Shown piece by piece: positions 23,909 through 33,103 of a stretch of DNA of 64,000 nt. The notes beneath the pieces are model-generated. The model was not told the DNA's origin. It saw only the letters and a list, made by a program, of their open reading frames with translations, and did not search any database. A program made the position numbers and the translations under genes. How positions within the stretch are numbered: position 1 is the stretch's first letter; each line of letters begins with the position of its first letter. Source of the DNA: Alsobacter ponti (lineage in GTDB: Bacteria > Pseudomonadota > Alphaproteobacteria > Rhizobiales > Beijerinckiaceae); assembly GCF_024294805.1 (NCBI RefSeq), contig NZ_JANCLU010000003.1, positions 62,001 through 126,000 of the forward strand, written 5' to 3'.

Positions 23909-24952
23909 TCAGTCTCCGAAACCCGAATAGAAGCGCCGGAACGAGGCGTCCGCGTGAGGCGGGCGGACGGAGCCGCCGAAGCGCGGATGCGCGAACCAGG
24001 GCACGGCGCGCGCGTCGGTCAGCGCGTTGATGTCGCGCATGTAGGGCACGCTGTCGCGGCGCAGCCCGTCGCGGATCTCGTCCCAATCCGGGAAGCGCTG
24101 GAACGGCTTGGCCCAGATGGCGCGCCCGGCGAGGTAGCCCGACGCGCCGGCCTTGTAGGCGTGGGTGAGGACGTTGCGGAACTCGGCCATGCCGGCGCCG
24201 GCCGAGAGCATCACCCAGGGCCGACCCGCGAGCCGCCCCATCTCGTCGAACAGGGCCTGCGCCTTCTCGGCGCCGGGATTGCCGACGCCCGGCACGTCGC
24301 GCGCCGGCAGCGGGCTCTCCAGCTTGAAGACGTCGATCCCGAACTTCGGGTCGGCGAACACGCGCACGCTCTCCAGCACGAGCTCGGACTTCTTGTCCGC
24401 CATCTCGATGTACTGGGTCGTCTGGTTGGCCTCGCCGGGCAGCGGATAGACGAGCAGCTCGAACAGGAACGGGATGTCGTAGCGGGCGCAGGCCTCGCCG
24501 ATGCGGGCGGTGAAGTCCTGCTGCGCGCGGCAGACCGACGGCCCCGCGTCCGGCCGGTACCACGCCAGCACCTTCACCGCGTCGCCGCCGACGCGCTTGA
24601 TCTTCTCGACGGACCAATCGTCGATCTCCGACGAGAGGCGGCCCTCGGCCGTCTCGCTGAAGATCGAATCCTCCAGCGTCACGATGAGGCCCTTGGTCGG
24701 CGACATCACGCTCAGCCCGCCGGGCAGGGCGAAATGAGGGTCCAGCAGGAGGGCGGAGCTGTCCGCCTGCAGTTCCTCGATCAGCATCAGCTTGAAGCCG
24801 GCGACGTCCTCGTAGGGCGCTTCCGGCAGGCCGCGCTTCTCGCGGATCGGGTTCTTGATCGGCGGGCGCTGGTCCACCGCCGTCATCTTGAAACGGCCCT
24901 GGGCGTCGGCCATGCGCCGCATCCCCCAGAGCTTGCCGGGCGAAAGGTCCAT
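23909..24952 (-). CDS. LacD/YihT-like class I aldolase; candidate 6-deoxy-6-sulfofructose-1-phosphate aldolase
   Basis: The 347-residue protein is related to tagatose-1,6-bisphosphate aldolase LacD and to YihT. The N-terminal AVDQR strand is conserved, the Schiff-base lysine is predicted to be Lys210 in DVFKLESPLP (compare the recalled YihT DLYKVEMPL), and AGASGYLAGRAIW matches the phosphate-binding end of the barrel. It would split sulfofructose 1-phosphate to DHAP and sulfolactaldehyde. It is longer than YihT and nearer LacD in size. Its start ATG overlaps the kinase stop (ATGA), so coupled translation with the kinase is likely. Tagatose bisphosphate cleavage is the alternative. Confidence 0.82.
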   Translation of the reverse strand: MDLSPGKLWGMRRMADAQGRFKMTAVDQRPPIKNPIREKRGLPEAPYEDVAGFKLMLIEELQADSSALLLDPHFALPGGLSVMSPTKGLIVTLEDSIFSETAEGRLSSEIDDWSVEKIKRVGGDAVKVLAWYRPDAGPSVCRAQQDFTARIGEACARYDIPFLFELLVYPLPGEANQTTQYIEMADKKSELVLESVRVFADPKFGIDVFKLESPLPARDVPGVGNPGAEKAQALFDEMGRLAGRPWVMLSAGAGMAEFRNVLTHAYKAGASGYLAGRAIWAKPFQRFPDWDEIRDGLRRDSVPYMRDINALTDARAVPWFAHPRFGGSVRPPHADASFRRFYSGFGD

Positions 24953-25866
24953 CAGGGCGTCTCCCTCTCGTATTGCGCGGCCTGGCGCAGGAAATCCTCA
25001 AGTTCGCGGCGGGTCGGGCAACCGGCGCGCCCGCCGAACCGCGTGCATTTGATGGCGGCGGCGGCGCTGGCGAAGCGCACCGCCGCACGCTCGCCCATGC
25101 CCTCGGCGAGGCCGAGCGCGAGGGCGCCGTGGAAAACGTCGCCCGCGCCGAGCGTGTCGACCGGGGCGATGCGGAAGGCGGGCTCCTGCGCGACGGCCCC
25201 GTTCTCGGTGAAGAACACGCCGCGCGCGCCGTCGGTGACGGCGATCCAGTTGGAGGCGGTCGCGGCGAGGCGCGCTAGCCCGCGCCGCGCGTCCTCCTCC
25301 CCCGTCATCTCGCGCACCGCCTGGGCCGCGTAGGCGACATGAGTTGCAAGCGGGCTCAGCTCGGGACTCTGCACCGCGCGGTCGGCGTCGAGCACGCCGA
25401 AGCCGCCCGAGGCGCGCGCCGCGCGGAAGGCGGCCAGCGCGCCGGTCTCCCACCGCGTGTCGGCCATCACCGCCCGCACGCCCTCGGGCAGGCGGGCCGG
25501 CATGTGCCCGGCGTCGTCGGGGGTGGCGGGGTCGGCGTAGTTGATGACCATGCGCTCGCCCGCGCTGTCGACCAGCACGGCGGAGAGCGAGGAGCGGACG
25601 CCCGTCGCGCGCAGCGTCAGCGAGCAGTCGACCCCGTCCGCCTCCAGCGCCTTGACGATGCCGTCGCCCACGCTGTCGTCGCCGAGGCGGCTGGCGAGCA
25701 TGGCCCGGCCGCCGAGGCGGGCCACGGCGACGGCGGCGTTCGCGGCGATGCCGCCGCCCACCGCCGCGAGGTCGCGCGCCCGGTGCTTCTCGGCCCGCGA
25801 GGGCATCGCATCCATCCCGAACACGAAGTCCTGCGTGGCGATTCCCACGCACAAAACACCGGTCAT
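24952..25866 (-). CDS. PfkB sugar kinase closely resembling 6-deoxy-6-sulfofructose kinase YihV
   Basis: The 304-residue PfkB/ribokinase-fold protein begins VLCVGIATQDFVFGMDAMP and has the GGG substrate motif near residue 37 and the catalytic base Asp243 in DTLGAGDVFHGALALGLA. The stretches MADTRWETGALAAFRAAR and VRFASAAAAIKCTRFGGRAG align closely with the corresponding parts of E. coli YihV as I recall it. The predicted reaction is ATP-dependent phosphorylation of sulfofructose. I placed the start at the ATG at 25866, where the ribokinase strand begins; the open frame runs upstream through the operator. It is the first gene of the kinase-aldolase-isomerase-GH31 operon. Confidence 0.88.
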   Translation of the reverse strand: MTGVLCVGIATQDFVFGMDAMPSRAEKHRARDLAAVGGGIAANAAVAVARLGGRAMLASRLGDDSVGDGIVKALEADGVDCSLTLRATGVRSSLSAVLVDSAGERMVINYADPATPDDAGHMPARLPEGVRAVMADTRWETGALAAFRAARASGGFGVLDADRAVQSPELSPLATHVAYAAQAVREMTGEEDARRGLARLAATASNWIAVTDGARGVFFTENGAVAQEPAFRIAPVDTLGAGDVFHGALALGLAEGMGERAAVRFASAAAAIKCTRFGGRAGCPTRRELEDFLRQAAQYERETP

Positions 25867-25930
25867 TCCGTGCATCCCGGGCGCCCACGCAAGGGGCGCG
25901 AGGCGGCGCCGAAGGGGCCGCGACAAGGCG

Positions 25931-25958
25931 AAATTATCAGGTCTTGTATCTTTTACAA
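25931..25958 (-). promoter_or_regulatory. Candidate promoter of the kinase operon, overlapped by the operator
   Basis: Read on the minus strand, TTGTAA (25953-25958) and TAATTT (25931-25936) are spaced by 16 bases. The operator palindrome occupies the spacer and the -35, which predicts repression by blocking RNA polymerase. Confidence 0.4.
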
Positions 25959-25961
25959 GAC
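25941..25961. promoter_or_regulatory. GntR-type operator O2, perfect palindrome between kinase and ABC operons
   Basis: GTCTTGTA-N5-TACAAGAC has perfect 8-bp arms around TCTTT. It lies in the 170-bp divergent promoter between the kinase operon and the ABC importer and matches O1 (15486-15506) at 18 of 21 positions. I saw no other copy in the window. Confidence 0.8.
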
Positions 25962-26036
25962 TTGGCGATGATAGGGGTGTCCGGGGCCGGGGGCGGCCCA
26001 GGCGCAACACCGCGAAAAGCGGAAACGGAGGAACGC

Positions 26037-27131
<1,095 letters not shown>

Positions 27132-27191
27132 ACGAACGACCCGGACCACCGGGCGATCCGCAACACGCATGACCATGGAGGGAGTACGGAC

Positions 27192-28454
27192 ATGAAGAAA
27201 ACACTCGTCACGGCGCTGCTGGGCGCCGCATTGAGCATGGCGGCCACGGGCGACCTCATGGCCCAGACGACGCTGCGCATCTTCACCGGCGGCCAGCAGC
27301 GCCCGGACGTGATGAAGCAGATCGTCGACGTCTACATGCAGCGCAACCCCGGCGTGAAGGTCGAGGTCGAGGTCGGCGGCGCCACCTCGGAGCAGCAGCA
27401 GCAGTACCTCAACACCGTGCTCGCCTCGCGCGACAGCACGCTCGACGTGGTGCTGATCGACGTGATCCGCCCGGCGCAGTGGGCCGCCGCCCAGTGGGCC
27501 GAGCCGCTCGACTCCTATCTCGGCGCCGAGAAGGACGCGACGATGGCGCGCTACGTCGCCGCCTACCGCGAGGCCAACATCGTCAACGGCAAGGTCATCG
27601 CCCTGCCCTACTTCGCCGACGCGCAGTTCCTCTACTACCGCAAGGACCTGTTCGAGAAGCACGGCGTGCAGCCGCCGAAGACCTGGACCGAGCTGCGCGA
27701 CGGCCTCAAGAAGATCATGGACGCCGAGAAGAACCCGAACCTCTCGGGCTTCCAGACCGCCGGCGCGCCCATCGAGGGCACGGTGTGCACCTATCTCGTG
27801 CCGCTCTGGGAACTCGGCGGGCAGCTCACGGACGCCTCCGGCAAGCTGACCCTCACGGGCGAGACGGCGCGCAAGCCCTTCGACCTGTGGGGCGACCTCA
27901 AGAGCTCCGGCGTGCTGCCCAGCAACATCGCCGAGATCGTCACCGACCGCATGCGCCAGAACTACCAGGCCGGCAACCTGATCAGCACCATGAACTGGGG
28001 CTATGTCTGGAACCGCGTCGAGAACGACGCCGACTCGGTGGTGAAGGGCAAGACGGGCGTGGTGCCGATGCCCGCTTACGAGGCCGGCAAGTCGGCGACC
28101 TGCATCGGCGGCTGGCAGCTCGCCGTGACGGCCTTCTCGAAGAACAAGGCCGAAGCGGTGAAGCTGGTGCGCTTCCTGTCGAGCCCGGAAGTTTCGAAGA
28201 TGCAGGCGATCCTGGCTTCGCACATGCCGGTCTTCCCGGAGGTCTACACCGACCCCGAGGTGCTGAAGGCGAACCCCTGGTTCAAGGACGCCCTGCCGGT
28301 GGTGCAGACGGCGCGCTCGCGCCCGGTGACGCCGCGCTACAACGAGGTGTCGGAGATCATCCGCACCAACATGAACGCCTTCCTGGCCGGCACCAAGACG
28401 GCGGACGCGGCGCTCTCCGACATGCAGAGCCGCCTGACGCCGATCTTCAAGTAA
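27192..28454 (+). CDS. Sugar ABC transporter substrate-binding protein
   Basis: The 420-residue extracytoplasmic solute-binding protein (family 1, MalE-like) has a Sec signal peptide, MKKTLVTALLGAALSMAA, cleaved probably after LMA near residue 24. The mature part begins with a typical strand, TTLRIFTGG. GGAGGG lies upstream of the ATG. It is the specificity subunit; family 1 covers many sugars, and the sequence does not reveal the ligand. The neighbouring pathway suggests sulfoquinovose or sulfoquinovosyl glycerol. Two strong hairpins follow the stop codon. Confidence 0.9.
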   Translation: MKKTLVTALLGAALSMAATGDLMAQTTLRIFTGGQQRPDVMKQIVDVYMQRNPGVKVEVEVGGATSEQQQQYLNTVLASRDSTLDVVLIDVIRPAQWAAAQWAEPLDSYLGAEKDATMARYVAAYREANIVNGKVIALPYFADAQFLYYRKDLFEKHGVQPPKTWTELRDGLKKIMDAEKNPNLSGFQTAGAPIEGTVCTYLVPLWELGGQLTDASGKLTLTGETARKPFDLWGDLKSSGVLPSNIAEIVTDRMRQNYQAGNLISTMNWGYVWNRVENDADSVVKGKTGVVPMPAYEAGKSATCIGGWQLAVTAFSKNKAEAVKLVRFLSSPEVSKMQAILASHMPVFPEVYTDPEVLKANPWFKDALPVVQTARSRPVTPRYNEVSEIIRTNMNAFLAGTKTADAALSDMQSRLTPIFK

Positions 28455-28459
28455 AGGCG

Positions 28460-28518
28460 GCGGACGGCGACGCCGTCCGCTCCGTGACGCGACTGGCGGC
28501 CGGGATCGTCCCGGCCGC
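28460..28518 (+). promoter_or_regulatory. Tandem GC-rich hairpins between the binding protein and permease genes
   Basis: Hairpin 1 (28460-28480) pairs GCGGACGGCG with CGCCGTCCGC; hairpin 2 (28496-28518) pairs GCGGCCGGGA with TCCCGGCCGC around TCG. Both lie in the 91-bp gap. No U-tract follows, so they probably attenuate read-through or protect the upstream mRNA 3' end, favouring binding-protein synthesis over the permeases. Confidence 0.5.
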
Positions 28519-28545
28519 TCCCCCACCCAGACGAGGGAGCGCAGC

Positions 28546-29508
28546 ATGTCCAGCACGACCGCCGAAGCCGGCGCGCGACACGCCGCCACGCCGCCCGCCC
28601 GCAAGGGGCGCGCCCGCCTGTCGCCATTGGAGCGCGCCGAGCGCAGGCTCGGCCTGATGATGCTGGCCCCGGCGGTGCTGCTGCTGTGCGCCGTCGTCGT
28701 CTACCCCATCGTGGAGCTGGTGACGACCAGCCTGCGCTTCGAGCACCTGGCGCAGCCCTGGATGGGCACGCCCTTCGTCGGCCTCGACAATTTCGCGCGG
28801 GCGATGTCCGACGAGATCTTCTGGAGCTCGACGCTCAACACGGTGATCTACATCGTGGTCACGGTGCCCGGCGCCGTGCTGGTCGGCCTCGGGCTGGCGC
28901 TGCTCGCCAACCAGCCGTTCAAGATCAAGTGGCCGGTGCGCCTGGGCCTGCTGCTGCCATGGGCCCTGCCGCTGGTGTTCACCGGGCTGATCTTCCGCTG
29001 GTTCTTCGAGTTCAACCAGGGCATCGTCAACAACGCCCTGATGCTGGTGGGCATGTCGCCGCGGCAATGGCTCTCCGACCCGTTCCTCGCCTTCGTGGCG
29101 ACCTGCATCGCGATCGTGTGGAAGAGCTCCAGCTTCGTCGCCCTCGTGCTGCTGGCGGGGCTGCAGACGATCCCGCGCTCGCTCTACGAGGCCGCCGAGA
29201 TCGACGGCGCGGGGCGCTGGCAGCAGTTCGTCGAGATCACCCTGCCGATGCTGCGCCCGGCCATCGTGGTGGCGCTGATCTTCCGCACCATCACGGCCAT
29301 CCAGACCTTCGACATCCCCTACGCCATGACCAATGGCGGGCCCGGCCATTCCACCGAGACGCTGGCCATGTACATCCACAAGACGACCATCGACTTCCTC
29401 GATCTCGGCTACGGCTCGGCGCTCGCCGTGCTGATGTTCGCCGTGTCCGTCGTCGCGACGTCCGGCTACCTGCGCTATACGAAGCGCGACCCGCGCAAGG
29501 AGGCTTGA
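28546..29508 (+). CDS. Sugar ABC transporter permease (MalF type)
   Basis: The 320-residue inner-membrane protein has six predicted membrane segments, the first at residues about 38-60 (LMMLAPAVLLLCAVVVYPIV). The permease EAA loop is EAAEIDGAGRWQQFVEITLP near residue 208, which contacts the ATPase. It pairs with the second permease, which starts two bases after this stop. It belongs to the binding-protein-dependent carbohydrate importer described above. Confidence 0.9.
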   Translation: MSSTTAEAGARHAATPPARKGRARLSPLERAERRLGLMMLAPAVLLLCAVVVYPIVELVTTSLRFEHLAQPWMGTPFVGLDNFARAMSDEIFWSSTLNTVIYIVVTVPGAVLVGLGLALLANQPFKIKWPVRLGLLLPWALPLVFTGLIFRWFFEFNQGIVNNALMLVGMSPRQWLSDPFLAFVATCIAIVWKSSSFVALVLLAGLQTIPRSLYEAAEIDGAGRWQQFVEITLPMLRPAIVVALIFRTITAIQTFDIPYAMTNGGPGHSTETLAMYIHKTTIDFLDLGYGSALAVLMFAVSVVATSGYLRYTKRDPRKEA

Positions 29509-29509
29509 G

Positions 29510-30337
29510 ATGACGACCTTCGGCCGCCGCCGCACCGTCTGGCTCGCCGCGCTGATCGTCGCCGCCAACGGCTTCATCCCGGCCATCTGGATCCTGCTCA
29601 CCTCGCTCAAGACCGAGAGCGAGCTGATGCGCATGCCGATCACGATCATGCCGGACGCGCCGACGCTGCAGAACTACGTGCGCGTGTTCGTCGACCAGCC
29701 GATCCTCACCTTCCTGTGGAACAGCATCGCGGTGGCGGCGCTGTCGACGGCCCTGTGCATCGTCGTCTCGGCGCTGGCCGCCTACGCGCTGGTGCGGCTG
29801 CGCCTGCCCGCGCCGGGGGCCATCCTCTCGGCGCTGCTCGCCGTCGCCATGGTTCCGCTGATCTCGCTGGTGGTGCCCCTGTTCCAGACGATGCGCACGC
29901 TGGACCTGCTCAACACCTGGCCGGCGCTGGTGCTGCCCTACGCGGTGCTCTCGATGCCAGTGTGCGTGATGGTGCTGGTTTCGTTCTTCCAGGACATCCC
30001 GAACGACCTCGAGAACGCCGCGATGATCGACGGCTGCACGCGCGCCGGGGCGCTGTGGCACGTCGTCATTCCGCTCACCGCGCCGGGCGTATTTACCGCC
30101 GCCATCCTCGCCTTCGTCAACGCCTGGGACGAGTTCCTGCTGGCGCTGACGCTGTCCTCGCGCGTCGCCAAGCGGACGCTGCCGGTCGGCATCACGCTCT
30201 ACCAGGGCGAGTTCTCGTTCCCGTGGCCGATCATCTCCGCCGCGCTCGTGGTGGCCATCGTGCCCGTGTGCGTGATCATCGCCGTGTTCCAGGACCGCGT
30301 CGTCGGCGGCCTCACCAGCGGCGGCATGAAAGGCTAG
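29510..30337 (+). CDS. Sugar ABC transporter permease (MalG type)
   Basis: The 275-residue permease has six membrane segments and the EAA-type loop (ENAAMIDGCTRAGALWHVVI, near residue 165). It completes the importer: ATPase, binding protein, two permeases. It is the last gene of the operon; a 233-bp gap follows before the iron permease, in which an iron-type regulatory motif is found but no further gene. Confidence 0.9.
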   Translation: MTTFGRRRTVWLAALIVAANGFIPAIWILLTSLKTESELMRMPITIMPDAPTLQNYVRVFVDQPILTFLWNSIAVAALSTALCIVVSALAAYALVRLRLPAPGAILSALLAVAMVPLISLVVPLFQTMRTLDLLNTWPALVLPYAVLSMPVCVMVLVSFFQDIPNDLENAAMIDGCTRAGALWHVVIPLTAPGVFTAAILAFVNAWDEFLLALTLSSRVAKRTLPVGITLYQGEFSFPWPIISAALVVAIVPVCVIIAVFQDRVVGGLTSGGMKG

Positions 30338-30512
30338 AGCGGGGGCCGCGCCGCCGCTCGGCCCGTTCACGCAGGCTGGCCGGCGTCGCGGCAAGTCGCC
30401 GCCGCCCGGCCTTCGGGCACGCCCCGCCATCAGCCAAGGCAACGCGCCAGATCGCGCCGCGCGCAGTTTGGAAACTTTCCGATGTTTGCGTCGCGGTTGT
30501 TTTGCGGTTGCT

Positions 30513-30529
30513 TTTAGAATTATTCCAAG
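30513..30529. promoter_or_regulatory. Candidate Irr (ICE-type) box upstream of the FTR1 gene
   Basis: TTTAGAA-TTA-TTCCAAG matches the ICE/Irr pattern TTTAGAA-N3-TTCTAAA (as I recall it from rhizobia) at 12 of 14 arm positions. It lies 42 bases before the FTR1 start, in an AT-richer segment than its surroundings, as expected for iron-responsive control of an iron permease. No irr gene is in the window. Confidence 0.5.
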
Positions 30530-30570
30530 CGCATATGATCCGGTATCCCGCGATCGGAGATACTCACGTT

Positions 30571-31371
30571 ATGTTCAGTCTTTCCATCGCCCTGCAGTCT
30601 GGGGCGATTTTGCTGCGCGAGGGGCTCGAGGCCCTTCTCGTCATCGCCGCCCTCGCCGCCTTCCTCCGCCGCGCCGGCGCCGACGCCGCCATCAGGGCCC
30701 TCTACGCGGGCGCGGGCCTCGCCATCCTCGCCAGCCTTGGCGCCGCCGTGGTGTTCGAGCTGTTCCTGAACGGGGCCCACGACGACCGGGTCGAGGCCGT
30801 CGTGATGATCGTCGCCGCGGCGCTGATGCTCTACATGAGCGGCTGGCTGTTCCTGCGCCAGGATCCGCACGCCTGGACCGCGGAGCTGAAGGCCAGCGCC
30901 GACCGCGCGCTCAGCCGCGGCGCGAGCGTGTCGCTCGGCCTCATCGCCTTCCTCGCCGTGTTCCGCGAGGGCGGCGAGACGGTGCTGTTCATCCATGCGC
31001 TGGCCGGCACGTCGGGCGGCTGGACGCCGGGACTGCTGGCCGGGCTGATCGGCGCGGCGGCGATCCTCGCGGCCATCGCGGTCGTCATGCAGCAGGTGGC
31101 CGTGCGCCTGCCGCTGCGTCCGGTGTTCGTCGCCACCTCGGCGCTGCTCTTCGTGATGGGCCTGCGCTTCATCGGCGGCGCGATCCAGGAGATGCAGGAG
31201 CAGGGATACCTGCCCGTCCACGATCTCGACCGGCTGGCCGACACGCTTCTGGCGCTGGGCTTCAACGCCACCTGGGAAGCGGTGGGCGCGCAGATCGCGG
31301 TGGGCCTCGCCGCCGTCGCCAGCGTCGCGGCCGTGCTGCTGGCGCGCCCCACGGCCCGCGTCGCCGGCTGA
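30571..31371 (+). CDS. FTR1 family high-affinity iron permease
   Basis: The 266-residue membrane protein has about seven hydrophobic segments and the two REXXE iron-binding motifs of Ftr1/EfeU: REGLE near residue 15 and REGGE near residue 131. It transports ferric iron across the inner membrane, normally with a periplasmic EfeO or ferroxidase partner, none of which is adjacent. I chose the ATG at 30571 because it places the first REXXE motif in the first membrane helix; an ATG 12 codons upstream (30535) is possible. Confidence 0.88.
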   Translation: MFSLSIALQSGAILLREGLEALLVIAALAAFLRRAGADAAIRALYAGAGLAILASLGAAVVFELFLNGAHDDRVEAVVMIVAAALMLYMSGWLFLRQDPHAWTAELKASADRALSRGASVSLGLIAFLAVFREGGETVLFIHALAGTSGGWTPGLLAGLIGAAAILAAIAVVMQQVAVRLPLRPVFVATSALLFVMGLRFIGGAIQEMQEQGYLPVHDLDRLADTLLALGFNATWEAVGAQIAVGLAAVASVAAVLLARPTARVAG

Positions 31372-31391
31372 TCCTTCCGACGCGCAACAAG

Positions 31392-31421
31392 AACGCCGCG
31401 ACCCTTGCGGGGCGCGGCGTT
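31392..31421. terminator. Hairpin between convergent FTR1 and galM
   Basis: A perfect 9-bp stem (AACGCCGCG with CGCGGCGTT) with a 12-base loop lies 20 bases after the FTR1 stop. Weak T-runs follow (TTGTCGTT). It is a likely terminator for FTR1 and possibly for galM. Confidence 0.5.
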
Positions 31422-31461
31422 TGTCGTTGCGGAGGCCGGCGCGAGGATGCGCCCGCCTCGC

Positions 31462-32484
31462 TCAGGACAGGCGGTATTCGCTGAGCTGCCGGTAGACGTG
31501 GCCGGGACGCAGCACCGGATCCGGGAAATGCGGCTTGTTGGGGCTGTCTGGGAACACCTGCGGCTCGATGGCCACGCCGCCGAAGGCGCCGTAGCGCGCG
31601 CCGCCGAGGCCCGCTACCGGAACGTTGAGCTTGGAGCCGGTATAGACCTGGATGCCCGGCTCCGTCGTGTGGACCTCCATCTCGAGCCCGCTCTTTCGCG
31701 AGCGCAGGGAGAGTGCGTGCCGCAGCCCGCCCGGCGCGGGGCGCGCGCCGGCCAGCACCCAGTTGTGATCGTAGGGGAACGGACCGTCCTGTCCCGGAAA
31801 CCGGATCGGCCGGGGCGTGCGGAAGTCGAACGGCGTGCCGGCCACGGGTGCGATCTCGCCGGTGGTGATGAGGTCGGCGTCGACCGGCGTGTAGAACGCC
31901 GCGGCGATCTGCATGTCGTGGTCGAGCACGTCGGCGGAGCCGTCCAGGTTCCAGTAGCTGTGATGCGCCAGGTTGACGAGGGTCGGCGCGTCGGCGACGG
32001 CGGTCATCTCGACGCGCAGGGTCGCCGTGTGCACGAGCGAGTAGCGGGTCGTCACCGTCATCGTGCCGGGAAAGCCCATATCGCCGTCTGGGGAGACGAG
32101 CGTCAGCGTCACGGAATTGTCGTCGGCATGGGCGAGCTGCCACACGCGCTTGCCGAACCCCTTGGAGCCGCCGTGCAGCGTGTGCAGGCCGGCCTGGTTG
32201 CGGTCGAGCTGATAATGGTCGCCGTCGATTGAGAAGCGGCCATGCGCGATGCGGTTGGCATAGCGCCCGGCCGTGATGCCGAAGGACGGCGAATGCGCCA
32301 GGTAGTCCTCCATGCGGTCGAGCCCGAGCACGACGCGCTGCTCGCCGCCTTTCGCCAGCTTGACGGTGAAGTCGCGCACCAGCGCGCCATAGGTGAGGAT
32401 GCGCGCCTGCGCGCCGGCGGCCGAGCGAATCGTGACCTCGTGGACGGGCTGCCCGTCCGCGGTTCCGAAGGAAGTGACCGTCAT
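31462..32484 (-). CDS. galM: Aldose 1-epimerase (mutarotase)
   Basis: The 340-residue protein matches GalM. It has GRYANRIAHGRF near residue 74, LHGGSKGFGKRVW with the first active-site His near residue 103, NLAHHSYWNL with the catalytic His near residue 172, and the catalytic Glu in GVAIEPQVFPDSPNKPHFP near residue 300. It interconverts alpha and beta anomers of aldohexoses. It might help present sugar anomers to the isomerase of the neighbouring sulfosugar locus, but it is separated from it by the iron permease and lacks the operator, so the link is weak. Confidence 0.93.
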   Translation of the reverse strand: MTVTSFGTADGQPVHEVTIRSAAGAQARILTYGALVRDFTVKLAKGGEQRVVLGLDRMEDYLAHSPSFGITAGRYANRIAHGRFSIDGDHYQLDRNQAGLHTLHGGSKGFGKRVWQLAHADDNSVTLTLVSPDGDMGFPGTMTVTTRYSLVHTATLRVEMTAVADAPTLVNLAHHSYWNLDGSADVLDHDMQIAAAFYTPVDADLITTGEIAPVAGTPFDFRTPRPIRFPGQDGPFPYDHNWVLAGARPAPGGLRHALSLRSRKSGLEMEVHTTEPGIQVYTGSKLNVPVAGLGGARYGAFGGVAIEPQVFPDSPNKPHFPDPVLRPGHVYRQLSEYRLS

Positions 32485-32561
32485 CGGTGGGACGTCTCCT
32501 GCTGGGCGCGGGCCGGCGTCGCGCCGGCCGGCCCGTTTCTATCGTGTCTGCGAAAGGGGGC

Positions 32562-33011
32562 TCACCACGTGCCGGTGTTGGGCATGGACAGCCACGGCTC
32601 GGCGGGGGCGAGTGGGTTGCCCTTCTGCAGCAGCTCGAAGGAGATGCCGTCCGGCGAGCGGACGAAGGCCATGTTGCCGTCGCGCGGCGGGCGGTTGATG
32701 GTGACGCCGGCCTTCATCAGGCGGTCGCACAGGTCGTAGATGTTGTCGACGCGGTAGGCCAGGTGGCCGAAATTGCGGCCGCCCGTGTAGGCGTGCTCAT
32801 CCCAATTGTAGGTCAGCTCCAGCAGGGGCGCCTTGGTGTCGCGCGCCTTCTCCACGTCGCCCGGCGCGGCCAGGAACACGAGCGTGTAGCGGCCCTTCTC
32901 GTTCTCCGTGCGGCGGACCTCCACCAGCCCGAGCTTGTTGCAATAGAAGTCGAGCGAGGCGTCGAGGTCGGCGACGCGGACCATCGTGTGGAGATATTCC
33001 ATCGGTTTCAT
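32562..33011 (-). CDS. gloA: Lactoylglutathione lyase (glyoxalase I)
   Basis: The 149-residue vicinal-oxygen-chelate protein has two VOC half-domains with metal ligands in YLHTMVRV (His), LLELTYNW (Glu), NFGHLAYRV (His) and GISFELLQ (Glu). This is the pattern of bacterial GloA, which converts the methylglyoxal-glutathione adduct to S-lactoylglutathione. I chose the ATG at 33011 since the family start is immediately before YLHTMVRV. It is divergent from fdhD with a 92-bp gap. Confidence 0.9.
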   Translation of the reverse strand: MKPMEYLHTMVRVADLDASLDFYCNKLGLVEVRRTENEKGRYTLVFLAAPGDVEKARDTKAPLLELTYNWDEHAYTGGRNFGHLAYRVDNIYDLCDRLMKAGVTINRPPRDGNMAFVRSPDGISFELLQKGNPLAPAEPWLSMPNTGTW

Positions 33012-33103
33012 CCCTGAACGGTTCGAAGGGGCGCTGCTGTTCCCGCCGCGCGGGCGGCGCACTAGGATGAACTTATAGGCCATCGCGCGAAGGAGCCAAG
33101 GTC

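Noticed and set aside
24952-25866. Plain ribokinase or tagatose-6-phosphate kinase for the PfkB gene
   Set aside because: Local sequence similarity to YihV and the shared operator with the sulfolactate operon favour a sulfofructose kinase, though this remains untested.
31462-32484. galM as a member of the sulfosugar regulon
   Set aside because: It is separated by the iron permease, faces the other way, and lacks the CTTGTA-N5-TACAAG operator.
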